From Himantopus leucocephalus (taxonomy: Eukaryota > Chordata > Aves > Charadriiformes > Recurvirostridae): DNA of 64,000 nt. The notes under the pieces are model-generated. The model was given only the letters and a program-made list of their open reading frames with translations. It was not told the DNA's origin and did no database searches. The position numbers and the translations under genes are program-made. Location: the NCBI GenBank assembly GCA_003993805.1, contig RSEF01000012.1, forward strand, positions 6,020,358-6,084,357, read 5' to 3'. Of this stretch, positions 11,537 to 24,400 are shown piece by piece (positions within the stretch are counted from its first letter, which is position 1; each line of letters opens with the position of its first letter).

Positions 11537-14500
11537 GATAGAGTTGAGAGGTTGAGGCGTTTATTTTTTTGTTGAGGTCTGAAGAAAGCATTCAAATAGT
11601 GACATATACTGCTAGTATTTGTATGTGTTATTCCCCATACTTTGTAGCAGTAGGATTGTTGAAGGGAGGTTGCAGCTTAGAATAGCTGAAAGGAAGAAGC
11701 AATGTTAACACTGAAGAAAGGTGAAGCCTCCCACAGAATACTGAATGGTACTGGGACCCCTCTCAGGCTGGCCTTCAATCAGCTGCAACTCGCCCAAAAT
11801 GTCACCCTGAGAGCTCTGACAGAGAACTGCCCATTTCACAGACCTGCATTTACTCTCCCTACAATGCAAACAAATATACGTAAAGCAAAACCCCCCAAAT
11901 GTTTCAAACAAAAGGTGCTGAATTCTAGCCTCACAAGCACTCGCTGCACCAGTATCCCATGCAGAAACTGGTATTTAGTGCAATTGCTGCTTCGGTCTGG
12001 ACGCTCAGAAATAAGATCTCTCTTTCAAATGGTAACGAGGCTACAACTTTCAATCCTGCCCGCAGACAGGCCACAGAACACACGCTAATGACAAAAACGT
12101 CATCCATTGTTTCTTCCGAATTTTCCAGTGTTATTTTACTGTGCAGTAACCATCCAAGTCCGTTCTCTCCTTTTCCTCCACCACCCAAACACAAGTCAAA
12201 CAGTCTGTCACAAACTACTCTCTCTCTGTAAGCCAAAGATACGCTCTCGAGCAGACATCTGGTGAGAATCCCTGCATATGCTGCGCGTGGCTTTACATAA
12301 TGCTACAGTGGTCCTGCAGGGAATTACAATGGCACATACACTCTTCAGTCAAATCATTTCTAAAAATGAAGGATTAATTATTTTAAACCTGTTAATAGAG
12401 AAGTCCTGACAATTCTGTAAAGTCTTCAAGCAGAAATAACTTCTAGCCTGTTATGGATTTTATTACACCAAGTAAATCACCATATAAAAATCTCAGGGAT
12501 TCATTCGTTACTCAGGCTAATTCCAACGGCGTGTCAGATTTTCTCTGTCCAGAATACATTTTTTTCTTAGAATACTCAGCTTTATACTTAAGAGGGCTCT
12601 GCGTGCCCGTGCCCTCACGCACATGAATTCTACAGAAAGCATTCATGAGTGCATCTACAAGCATGCGATATCGACGTAAAGAGGGAGGCGATAAGCTTTC
12701 AAAAAATTCACATACAGTTTTATTTTGGAGAACGTATTTCTGCATTTATGCTTTTCAGAACATGCCGACTCACGTGTACGGTCGTGATCGAGAGAACAGC
12801 ATCTCTTCCACAGGCGGCAATTCCCTCTGTGTTTGTGAAGGCAGTAGAGAAGGCCTGATTTCACATGAAAGCAAAAGCTGCCGAATTCAGATATAAATGC
12901 TGGCTAACAAGGCTTTCTGGATGCCTGGTAACCACAGTTAGTGCTTTGAATAGCTCTGCTAGCAGAGAAGAGTTTGGCAAAATCCCAGATGGGGGACAAA
13001 TGCCTGAAGCAAGTTAGCTTCTGCTACAGGAAGCATCCGGAAATACACTGAATGTTCGAAGTCTGTATCATTCAAAACATAATTTAATCAATTTACCAAA
13101 GCCATTAGAATGTTCCCCTCCGGGTAAAAGGCAAAGGCATAAAAAGCATCTCATCTTGGTTCATTTCTATAAAGTGTGGTTGGACATACCAAGAGGCCAG
13201 ACAAAAATGAGCGTGATGCTGAAATTAAGTTTTTCTTGCTGCCCTAGTGAGAGAATTTAAGATGTGCTTTTTAATTTACGTGTACAGTGTTAGTTGGTGC
13301 ACGTAGCCATGTTCTGACAGCTTTCTCTGCACCATTCTCTCTTTTCGGACCTCAGTGGGCTTATCAGAATTAAGGCGCCCATGCTGTCAATACAACACTT
13401 ATATAAACCTACTTACATTTTATTTGTTGTGTTCAAAACCAAGAAGGCTGTTAGCTGACCTTGCTACTGCAGACAGTTTTGAAATAATATTAATATTCCA
13501 CGAGCTCAACCAACAGGCACACCAGCGCTGCCATTCAGAACCGGCTGCGAGCTCCTGAGCAGCAGCAGAAGCACCAGCGTCAGCGGAGCTGGTGTGCTCA
13601 GCAGTCACTGCGGGCTCACCCTGCCGCCACGGCACAGAAATCCGGCCTGAGACACCCCCCTAAGCAGCAAAGGCTGTACCCAGCCATTCACTGAGAGCGC
13701 TACATGGATACTGATGAGCCGTTCGGCTCCAATGAGTGAAGATGCTTATTTTTACCATAATTGCTGTATTTACAGCTAAAGTGTAACATACACTGAATGT
13801 AAACCCTGAAATCTATATAGAGCTCTTGGGGACTGCTCCTAAAAAGCTGTAAATCTAAAGCTCTCTAAGTAGCGAGCAATCTCAAAAACAAAAGTGGAAG
13901 TTTGCTGAGGGAAACAGCCTCTTCACCCAGTCTTCTGATTCTATTTAAGTGGTATAAATAACTGGATTTTCCAATTAATTACGATTTCTGATAAAAGGGT
14001 CAACATGGATGTATGTTTTTGTTTTGTGGTCTGAAAAGGCTGGTGCATAAATAATCCAAGCAGCCTTTCAGGTTGAACCAAGCAACACAACGTCCTAATT
14101 CCTCAAGTAGGATAACAATACCACGGAGTTGACAGTAAGCAGAATAACCTTGGAGGCTTGAGACAGGTGCTGAAAAAAGCTGGAACAAAGCCTCTACTGA
14201 AATAACTCAGTATTTACACCCAGCTCCTGCAAGAATACTCGAAGAGATATAACTTAACTACCTTTGCTAGATGAAAGCAGAAACAAATTCAGCTTTGAGA
14301 AACATGTCTATCTCTGCTTCTCTCTGGCATTTTAGATTAAAATTCTACAGCCAAGTAGACTAGGTATTATTTTACCTGACACTGCTAAAGAGCATTTAGG
14401 TCAGTCTGCATAAAGAGTCAGAGCTTTCCTGATGTCAGCTTTTTGGCACTCTGTCTGCCTTTGGACGGTTTCTCCCGCTGCTCTCTGATTAAGTTGTTTT

Positions 14501-17500
14501 CCCATACGAGCAAATTTAAGATCAGGTGACACACTGTGCATTTTGCTTAAGCTGTGTTGTTATAGGAAAGTACAAATCTATAAATATTTACTTTGGAAAA
14601 TGTTTCCCCTCAAATCTCTCAGATACATCTTGCTAGAACTTACTCCTGGCAAGCAAGAGAGCACTGTACAATCACTGTCGGAATGCTGAAGTAAGGGACC
14701 TTCTCTCTCGCGGACAAATTTGCATCGAAATCATCCTGCTGCAGTGTGGGGAAACAGCACAGCAGCTTTACGTAAAGCCTTCCCTGAACAAAAGGTTTAA
14801 GCATCTTTAGGTACTTTGCCTCATCCTAAGACGAAGAGAGTATTCTGGATGTACCAATACACATATGGATAAACAAGACAAGAATCGTTTAGGGCATGAA
14901 GTACCGTGAAGATTATTATTAGCAGTATTATTTATCTGTGTTTTTCCAGTATGGCTTGTTTCAGAGTTGCTCTTCATAATGAAACAGGTGTGCATCTTAC
15001 TGAAGCAAAAGCATACAAAATGAAGGGAGAAACACCGATGAATGAGAAAAAACTACAGTAAAGGTGTTCAGCGATGCCCAACACTTGCATAAAACTTCAT
15101 AGTTCCACTGAAGCTGAAATGGCTGTTATCAAAGACCAGATGAGTGTCCCAACTGATGAGATATAGAACTGTGTCAATTCGTTCATATTTTCTAAACCAC
15201 AGAAAGAAAAGAGTGAATTTAAGAAGGTTAGTAAACACATCACATTTTAATTAGTTTGTTTCTTCTATGTGTAGTAAAAGCTAACGTATTTTTTTAATTC
15301 CTGTTCTAACTCAGATTTTGCACGTGTTATATTAAGGTACCCTGTAAGAAAAGACAAAATCTACATTAATGCCTTAAATGCAAGCGCATTTTGTAGCAGA
15401 ATTTATAAATATTAACAAGATAAAAATTACAAATGCAAAAGACACCATTTGCAGCTATAAATGTTTAATTCTGAGGGACTAGGAATAACATTTTCATATT
15501 CATGCAAGTCTTAAGCTATATTAAAAGAATACTTATGTACAAAGTGTTAAAATTAACAGGCCAAATCAGTATTGATTTGAGGCGATTCAAAGTGTTCTCT
15601 GCTATCTTTTCTAGTCCCAGTTCAATGTATGACTTTTAGGTCCAAAATATCTTTTTGTATTGGTAGGAATCTGGAAAGTGGGAGCCCAAATAATAATATT
15701 AGTTTTACTAATTCAATATCCCCTTCCGTGGCAGCGTTCATCAATGTTACTGCTCATACGAAGTGCTAAGCTTTACGAAACACCTTTCATGAACGGACAA
15801 TGAAAGAAAGTTTATCAAGGTCCTCCTTCAATAATCTATCTGGATTATGGTCACGGCACTCATTGTTTTGTACATGAACAACGGACCAACAATCTTCAGA
15901 AATTAGTTTAACCCCACAAATTAGTATTTTTCCTTCTTTGTTTCCTTTTTCTTTTTTAAATCAAGCAGTCACCTTAGAAACCAAGTCAGGGTTCAGAGCT
16001 TCTGGAAAAAGACCAAAATCTGGTTGCAAGACTAAGGGCGGGGATTTCAAAGCATTGGCAGTGCCTGCTTCTCACGGGATACCAAAGGGTGCCGGAAAGC
16101 CCAACTTCTATTTGTGCTCTTGAAAATACATTTCTAATGTTGACAATATGGAGCTTTGCTTTTGAAAGTCTCAGCCATGGTGCCTAAGCCCAAGTAACTC
16201 GGGTTTGTTTTGTTGGTTTTTTGGTTTTTTTTTTAAGTGAATAGTTGCAATAGTTGAACTTTTGCCATCAACAAAACAAAACATTATCATATTTACAACC
16301 TTTCCACTCTAGAGACCCCCCGGCTGGGGTAGCAGATGAAACTAAAGCATTACAGCGGCGCTTGCATTTTTCCATCCCTGAACTAGGACCTTGAGCTCTC
16401 CTATTCATTCAAGGCCAGTGAAGGCCAAGACCACAAGTCTCTTGTGAGGCGGTGATCTGGCACTAAGCTGACTAGCTTGATTTCTCGCTTCTAGGATCAC
16501 CAAAATATTTGGGAAAGAGAAGAATGGAAAACAAGAAAACTCCTAAGGATCAGATTCCTAAATACCTCACAAACTCAGCTGGAGCGCTCTTCCTCCTGCA
16601 CGCAGTTACTGTAACTACGCTCTCAAATTTGAGCGGCATATACATGTTTTTCTGTTTGGTTACTTTACTTACATATGCAGCACCCAAGTCCCCAAACCAC
16701 ACACAGGAGAACATCACCCTTTGGTGATGAACAGGCAGAGGTGAGGCAGATTGTCAGGTTCGTTGTCACTCCAAGCCAACATTTTAAATGGCTGAATGTA
16801 AGGGTATGCCATAAAGTACCAAAATGTAACTCCCTAAGAAGAATACTCCCAGCATTGCAGGGATAACTGAAGTAACTTAGAATCACCTTAGAAGGACCAT
16901 TTATTTCTTCTAACTAGCATGAGGTATGGGGTGTTTTTTCCCTTGCATCTGTCACTTAACATCTAAGTTCAGAAATAACAGCACGGCAAGAAGAACGCAG
17001 CATAAAAGCAAGAGTCAATACAGGCTGTGACACCCAGCAAGCCTCATAAAAAGCAAAGCATTTAAGATGAAATGGGACTAGAGAAAATTCTTCCATATAA
17101 TCAAACTGCCATTCTCTGCCTAGGCCGACTCCTGCATCATCAGCAGTAAATACCTGCTGATTTGACAGATAATCATACTGTCGTATCACCTTCATCAACA
17201 AATTCTCTTCAGATAGTTTCCAAGCCAGTAAATAAACAACAACATAACAACCTAATTCTCCGGTATAAACACGGAAGCGAGTGGAAGATGAACTGCATAT
17301 TGTGCTATTAAACTCTTTAAGTACCATTTACAGTTAATTGCCTTTCACAGTGCGGGGGTGGGGGGGAAGAGAAAAGGAGATCCCCCCAACCAGTTCCATG
17401 CTAGCTTCCCCAAGCTCTAATTGCTTACTCAAACTGGGATCGGAGGCTAACGAGAATCGCAAGCATTACTTTCAACAATGGCAGCTCAGCAGAAGCGTTC

Positions 17501-18383
17501 AGTTTTAGTATTTTTCTTTGCTGCAGGCCAAGAGTTACAGGGAGCAAAAGCCTTGCGTCTTCTCTTTCTCATGAAAGGCTGGCGTGCCATCAGAACTACA
17601 AAACAACATCAGAGAGGCCTCGTGGTCCTATCTCAACTCCAAAAGGCAGCTTAGACTTCTTATTTCATAAACAGAAGAATTGAACTAGGTGGGAATCGTG
17701 TTTTAACAAATATATTCATTGTAGAATATTACGACTGTATTTACGAGATGATGCATTATTCGTGCCCCAGAATCCAGTTGGCTATTTCGCTCAAGCCGCT
17801 TCATCACAACACAAAATGCCGTAGTGTTTACTCTGGGGTCGAGAAACCCCTGCAGCTACACCGAGACTTCTTGGCCCTGAATTGCCCACGGTCTTATGCT
17901 TAAATCTTTAAAGAGTAAATAACCCTTTATTGATTACGTTCCTTTTAAAAATAGTATTTTAGTCCCTCAATTTTCTGCGTGTACATATAATTTTGCAAAC
18001 ATGCATAATATGCCCTTTTTTTTTTCTTTTTGCTCCAACTCTCAAACCCCAAGGGCGAGGCAAATGAGAGCAGTGCCGGGTGGGATGCAACAGTAGTTTT
18101 AAATTATTGACTTGGGAGCAGCGTATGAAATAGTGTTCTTACAACAGCTGAAAGGTCTTCTTTAATGAATTCCAAAGGCAAAACATTTACTTCTGAATTT
18201 TCACTTAAGCAGGTGCACACTGTAAACAGTTGTGTCCTATCCATAACAGAAAGACAGAAATAATTTTCAAGATAACCAAGCTGCACAATTTGTGTTGTGT
18301 ATCTTCCTGTTTCAGGCCACACACTGCAGGGGACTGGTTATTTTTAGAAATTTACTTACCCTAACATATTCTATATTACCCCA

Positions 18384-18415
<32 letters not shown>
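18384..18415. repeat. compound (TG)n(TA)n microsatellite
   Basis: About six TG units are followed by about ten TA units. Likely to be length-polymorphic. Confidence 0.95.
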
Positions 18416-21400
18416 AAAATATCTTCTAGCATTCAACAGCTCTTCACCTGCATCAACTGTTCTTCTCCCATAGGCTATAAGGCTGTCATTACTCCAGGTC
18501 ATGTTTATTTTCAGGTCAAGTTTCTGACGGCAACAAGTACATCCAACTTCCCGCAGCAGTTTTATATTGGTAATCTGCTTCCATTCCCTCCAAAACAAGC
18601 TGTAAAAATGCATTTAAAAGCCCTCACTTCAAATTTATTAACACAGTGTGGATATATAGACTGGAATAAAAACCGGGCAAGTTCTCTTCTCACTTGCTTT
18701 CTGGAAGGAACAATAAAACCGCCCAGTCCCCTGCACGACACTACTTAGTTTCCCTTGTGATACTCTGTCGAGGACGTACTGCTGGTTTTGCAGTCCAGCA
18801 TAGTAAGGACTAGATGGTTTTGGATATGGGCGTTGCCACACGTCAATCCATTCAGAAAAAAGCCAATTTGAGTAAAACTGAAATCTCTTCTCTTCTTTGC
18901 CCTTACCCTCCATCCCTCCTCCATGAAGTAAGCTCTGTGGGAGCCAGCTCACAAGGACAGGTTACATCTCTGCTTCGAAAGCCTTTCTTGGGCCTCCCCT
19001 GCTCTCTATACCTGACCTGCTCTGCATTTTACTACACTGAGAGAGGGGAAAGAGGGAGAATTCAGGCACCTGTCACGAGCCAAGGTATCAGCTTGTGAAA
19101 GCCGGTGGCCATTTCAATCCCGTGCTGATGCCGTACTTGCCTCTCGACAGCAGCCACAGTGCCTCGGCAATGTGGGACAGCTGCTCTAGGTTTGTGTAGC
19201 TGCAAGAATTCAGGCTCTTCCATGGGGAAAGCAGCTGCAGAAGTTTGTCTCCACCCAGCAGAGCCTGCAGTAATTTTAGGAATCGCGAACAAAAACTTGA
19301 ACTCCTTCTGCCCTTTCTGTCATGACCCAAACGATCCGATTCATATGAACTGGAAGACAGAGCTCTGGTGGCCGGGTGTCCAAAGCAAACCCAAACACAT
19401 ACTAAATCCACTGCGGCACACTCCAAGTCTAACACGTGAGCGCTTATGAATCGCTTTATTTAACCGGACTGAAGAGGCTGCCTACGACGCTGGGCTGAGA
19501 GAGCAGCTTTTCAAAGGTATTTTTTGAAAGGACTCCTCCAAGCCAGGTGGTCTTCCTGAACTTGTTATGCAACGGGCCCACAAATAGTTCATTCAGCGCA
19601 GTCCTGAGGATTAGTCTTGTTCAGCTGGACACTTTGTGCTTAATCCTCACCAGGCAACAGAGTGTGGTAAAGGCATTCCTCAGATTTGCTGACAGGAAGA
19701 ATCTGCTGCCAGAAATCAACTAAATATGTAAGCTTTCAGAATACAGCATTTCCTAAGACGCTCAAAGTGCCCATTCTCTATTACTCCTGGTAGTAATTAC
19801 ATCAGGCAACTTCGCATTCAGTTGTCATGAACCGCCAGCTCGCTCGACGGAAAACATGTAAGGTGGCATTTTAGTCGTATTGCAAATGACGGTTCAGGGT
19901 CAGCAGCTGGCCACAGCCAAAGTAAACTGCATAGAGGAGAATTCCACAGTGCTAGTGATAAGAAGGGCTCTGCCACAAATTCTAGTAGCAGTTTTCTCTG
20001 AAGCGAAGCAACGGTAAAGCTTTCAGTGGCTACAAACGGTGTTGTCTTGACTGCCTGTCCATATACGCACATTTCATTATTGTAGACCCGCAAAAGGACC
20101 AATTATATTCCAATTTAAACTCCCTCTCTTGTTTCTGCCCTTTAATGTGCTGAAAAATAAAAGCATGAAATAATTTGTATTCATCATCAGAATGGCTGGG
20201 AGAGGTTCAGAAGCTCAGAGATGCAACCAGGCCAGGACAAAATTGTTCATATTCATGAGGGAATTTTAATTGCGGACGTTTTGCTCAAGCTAATAAGGAA
20301 TCTGTGTGCTGAGACTGCAAGAAAAATATACTCTGAGAATTCTATTCTAAATTTATAGAATTTAAAAAATGATTAACATTAAATTAGGATTACATCATCA
20401 CTGAACGTACAGCCAACAGGTCTCATCTCTTGGTGGTGGTGATCTCAACCACAAAACTCACTACTCCACCCTGTTTTGGCAAATAAAAATACGCAGTTGT
20501 TTGGAGCATTTTGTGAATATCGAAACTTTATTTCCTCATACTCCGATTAAATATTTCTTTTTTTGCTGAAAATTAAACAGACAAAGACCTTCAGTCGTTA
20601 GGAAAACATATTCCAGGCCCTCTAAGGATGTTACAGGGTTTGGGGCAGTTTCTGCAGCCTTATTGAGAGGGATCAAACCCGCTTTTGTAAGTTCAGGAGA
20701 ACTCCATATTAAGATACACATATACGTTATTCTAACCTAAAGTTCCTTTAATTTAAAGGTCCAGAAATGTGCAGTGCTCTGGCAGCCAAACAGCATGGAT
20801 ATTTTTACTCAAAGAAACCCTTCATAATTGTTACAGAAAGAATCTTGGCAAGCACCTATAGCAAAGCACACATCAGGAGCTAAAATTTATATTATGCTTA
20901 AGAGAAACTGCCTGGTGGCTCCTCCATGCTGACAATGCAACTATGTCATTTGGGGGCGGAAGGTAACTCTGCCTGAAAATTAATCGTTTAGTGTAGGAGT
21001 CAGCTCTGCAAATGAAGTCAGATGATTTGCCCTCGTGTAGAACATCATACAGAGTCTCTGCTGACAGCAGTTCCGTCTCCCCTGGCGAGCTCTGCGCCCC
21101 TCTCGCTGACCGAGCTCTCTCTGAGATCGTCTCAGAGCTAGTAGGGTTTACCTGCTGTGCTTCACAAGAACATCACTAAAGTATTTCAATTTGAAAGACA
21201 AACGTGCTTGTACAATTAAAGCGCCTACTCAACAGAAAGCTGTCTTTGTGGTTTCTGGCCCACAAGGACTTCACACAACTCTCTGGCCACACGGCCGTAC
21301 AAGCGTACCCTTATTTAAAAGCTGCCCTGCCATAGCTATACTGCTTCACGGTGCAGCTATGCACGGTCCCACCAGCTATGTGTGGAGAGGAAACCTGCTC

Positions 21401-24400
21401 TCTGCTTCTAGATCAGCAAGGCCCCATGCCAGAAGTTAGCACGTAAAGTATCTCAGCTGGCCAGACTCGACCTCGCCCAGGGGCAGGCAAGGGTTTCTCA
21501 GGTTGGGATTGTCAGAATTTGGCAGATGAAGGTCAAATCCAGAGAAGAGAGTTAGATACTGCACAGACATAATTTAATGTCACAGAAACGCCTTCCAGAG
21601 CTGTTCTACCATTCTTCAGCTAATAGGATGGCTATTTAAAGAAAGAAGGCTCTTTGCATTTTGAACAGGACTACTGTGCGACCAGCTCTGGTCACAGATT
21701 TTTCTATTCTTATTTAGGGAACAGAGACCATCTAGTTATTTCTGCACAACTGAATAGATCAATTAAAATATTAATCTCCAGTAGTTCTGATTCTCTAGAA
21801 TACTTCCAGATAGAGCACCCGTCAGAACCAAAGCAAAGGCAGCACAATGCTCAGGAAGTGCTGAAGAGTTTGGTATTAAGTCTCTCGAATATTTTCATTT
21901 CCCTTCATGCTCACAAGCCTTTCTTTCTTTTACATCACCAATAAGAGGCGGTCTCTGCTCTGTGCTGTCCAGGCAGATTCACAAATTAGCGTCTCTACCG
22001 TTAGTGAAATACTGCTTTGACAAAGACAATCAGGTACAATCAGGCAAGACAAGCCCTCTCATTAAGTGTTCCGGATGCATGAAAACAGGCGGGCATTTTC
22101 CTCAGGGAACTGGAGGAATTAAAACACACCAAATTTTAGCTGTGAACAATCGCGCATGTACACTTAAGAGATCTAGGTAGGTGTGGGAGGAGATGCCCGC
22201 AACATTCCCTCTGAACTGCGCTATTGTTGTTACTATTTAGACTGCTCGCAAAATATATTCAGATGTACAAACCACAAAATACCACACAGCAAGCCTGAAT
22301 TCCCCCTCCTGCAGGACTGGTAACTTCTGCATCTCCTGATAGATTGTACCTGATGGCTTTAGGACATCAGCTCAGCTTACTAGTTGATCAACTGACCTCT
22401 GTAGACTTCCGTTTTTAACGTTACCCACTGCTCTAGATTGAGCACACCCACAGTTTCTCCTCCTCTTTCTAATAGCACACTTTTGCCAATATGGTACCAA
22501 AAGCATGCCCCAGAAGCAGAGATTCTCTGTACATAGTAAGTGGACAGAAACTTTTTTCAGACGCCATAGTTCTCTCACACGCTGGCCGGTACCTGCAAAG
22601 AGTACTCCATTCCATGGATGGAAGTTTCAGCAACCATCACCACTGCCAGCCTGAAGATTGCACTCTACTGATCTCCGCTGTTGTACGAAGCAGTGAATCA
22701 AGGTTGCAGGCTGGCTGGCTAACGAAGATTATAAAAGAAAATCCTGCCCTATCTTCATATGCTTTAAAAGTATGAACATTTTTTCACTTTGCTACACTTC
22801 CTTGTTTTCTGTGCTGCTTTGAGCTGTGAAGTTCACACAGCAGCCTCATTTTTCAGCTCCCACACCTCAAATTCAGTATGGGTTGTGTGAGAAACAAACG
22901 GACGCTCGGTGGTTGTTCTAAACAGAGAGGTCAGCAGAAACTTCTACACACCTATGTGGCTGCTGTAGCTACCTTGGGGCACACCCAGGAACCCCTGAAC
23001 TCAGACACGGAAGGATACACATCCAGCTGCTTCTCTGTGACGACCTTAACATAGCAGGAGGCATGAAGTTCAAACCAGTGCTAGTGATGAACTACTTATC
23101 ACTGTTCTCAACTTTTTGCTTTTCCCTCGCATTGCCATCTGTGGTTGCTTGAGCCTATCCTTGATACAAAAAAAAAAGACAGGGAACATCTTCAAGGGAA
23201 GAATCAGGCGCATTGAACTCAAATCTAAAACTGTAAGGTGAGAGAAGGCATGAAGCGGTATGAAGCAACAGCTCAACCCTGCAGAGCGGAAAACATCTTT
23301 CAGCCCAAGAATTGATAGGCATAAGCTTGAGACCATCTCGCTGGGGTCTCCACGCAGGCAACTACACAGAAAACTGGTCCTATGTACGAGCTACGTATTA
23401 GAACGTATTTTTTCTCTGATGTCCCTCAGTAACCTCATCATTGCCCCTAAAAAAGGGTAACTGTATGTGATAGATTTTGCTTGCATCTGCTGGTACGATC
23501 ACAATACATTTTACTCAGGTGCAACGATGAAGAGAGCAGACCACGCAGTTCCCTCGAAAGCTAATATACTGCTGGCAAACCGAGACCAACAAAGGATCTT
23601 CAGAGACCATGAAGAAAATGGCACATGTGCAGATGACCCCAAATCATCATGTCTACTATGTTCGTAGGTTTGTAGAAGCTTTTAGAAAAATTTTGTTGCA
23701 CGCCAAATGTTTTTCACCCAATAAATTACGTTACAGTAAAAAAAAAGCTTACTTTTTCAATACCCTAAAGCATGGAAAAAGAATAAAACCGAAACTCTGC
23801 CTATAATGATAGATGCATATACTTTAAGAAAAAGTATATGTAAAGAGTTAACATTGGATTTACCTCATCTGACCTACTATTTTACGGTTTACAATTTGTT
23901 GCTCCAAGTAACCAAGCTCTATTAGATACGAGTCTATATTTAATATAAAGCACCTAGACAGTCACTAGACAGTCCATGAATTTGAGAGACAGAATTTACT
24001 CAATTCCATTCTAATTTCTATTGTGTATAAAAGTGTTTAGAGTGTGAGCCTTGCTAAGAGATGACAGAATATCATTATGCAGTAATTCAAATGCTTTAAA
24101 GGCTGCTGAGAAACCGCCACTGAAATGACAGGCCTTGTGAAGCGCTTAGAAATGCTGTTTCATCCATTCTAGATGGGTTTAGGCTAAGAAAAGTCACATA
24201 ATAAGATCATATATTTACAGCACATAGGCTAACCTTTAAACTATTTCTGTAATCATATTATCCAGAATTGGATAAGACTTGAAGCATCGGTATTCGCGTG
24301 GTCTTCCTGAGCTGAGATTTTTTTTTTTTGTTTGTTATGAGAACCAAAAAATCTGGGAGGACATTCTTGCAGGATGGCATCGTCCTTATCCACAGTCCTT

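Larger units (their letters stand above)
7093..18382. other. non-coding region without recognisable genes
   Basis: No protein family, RNA gene or exon was recognised. Visible structure includes a short CCTA repeat near 7553-7566, a hairpin at 9776-9804, an 18-bp tandem repeat at 11501-11536 and T or A runs. The patch at about 7310-7540 is moderately GC-rich with no clear promoter features. The 128-residue ORF at 11702-12088 and the many 60-110 residue ORFs are isolated, lack recognisable domains and often overlap ORFs on the other strand. Confidence 0.55.

Noticed and set aside
18384..18415. TATA box or promoter in the TA repeat
   Set aside because: It is a compound microsatellite with no other promoter features.
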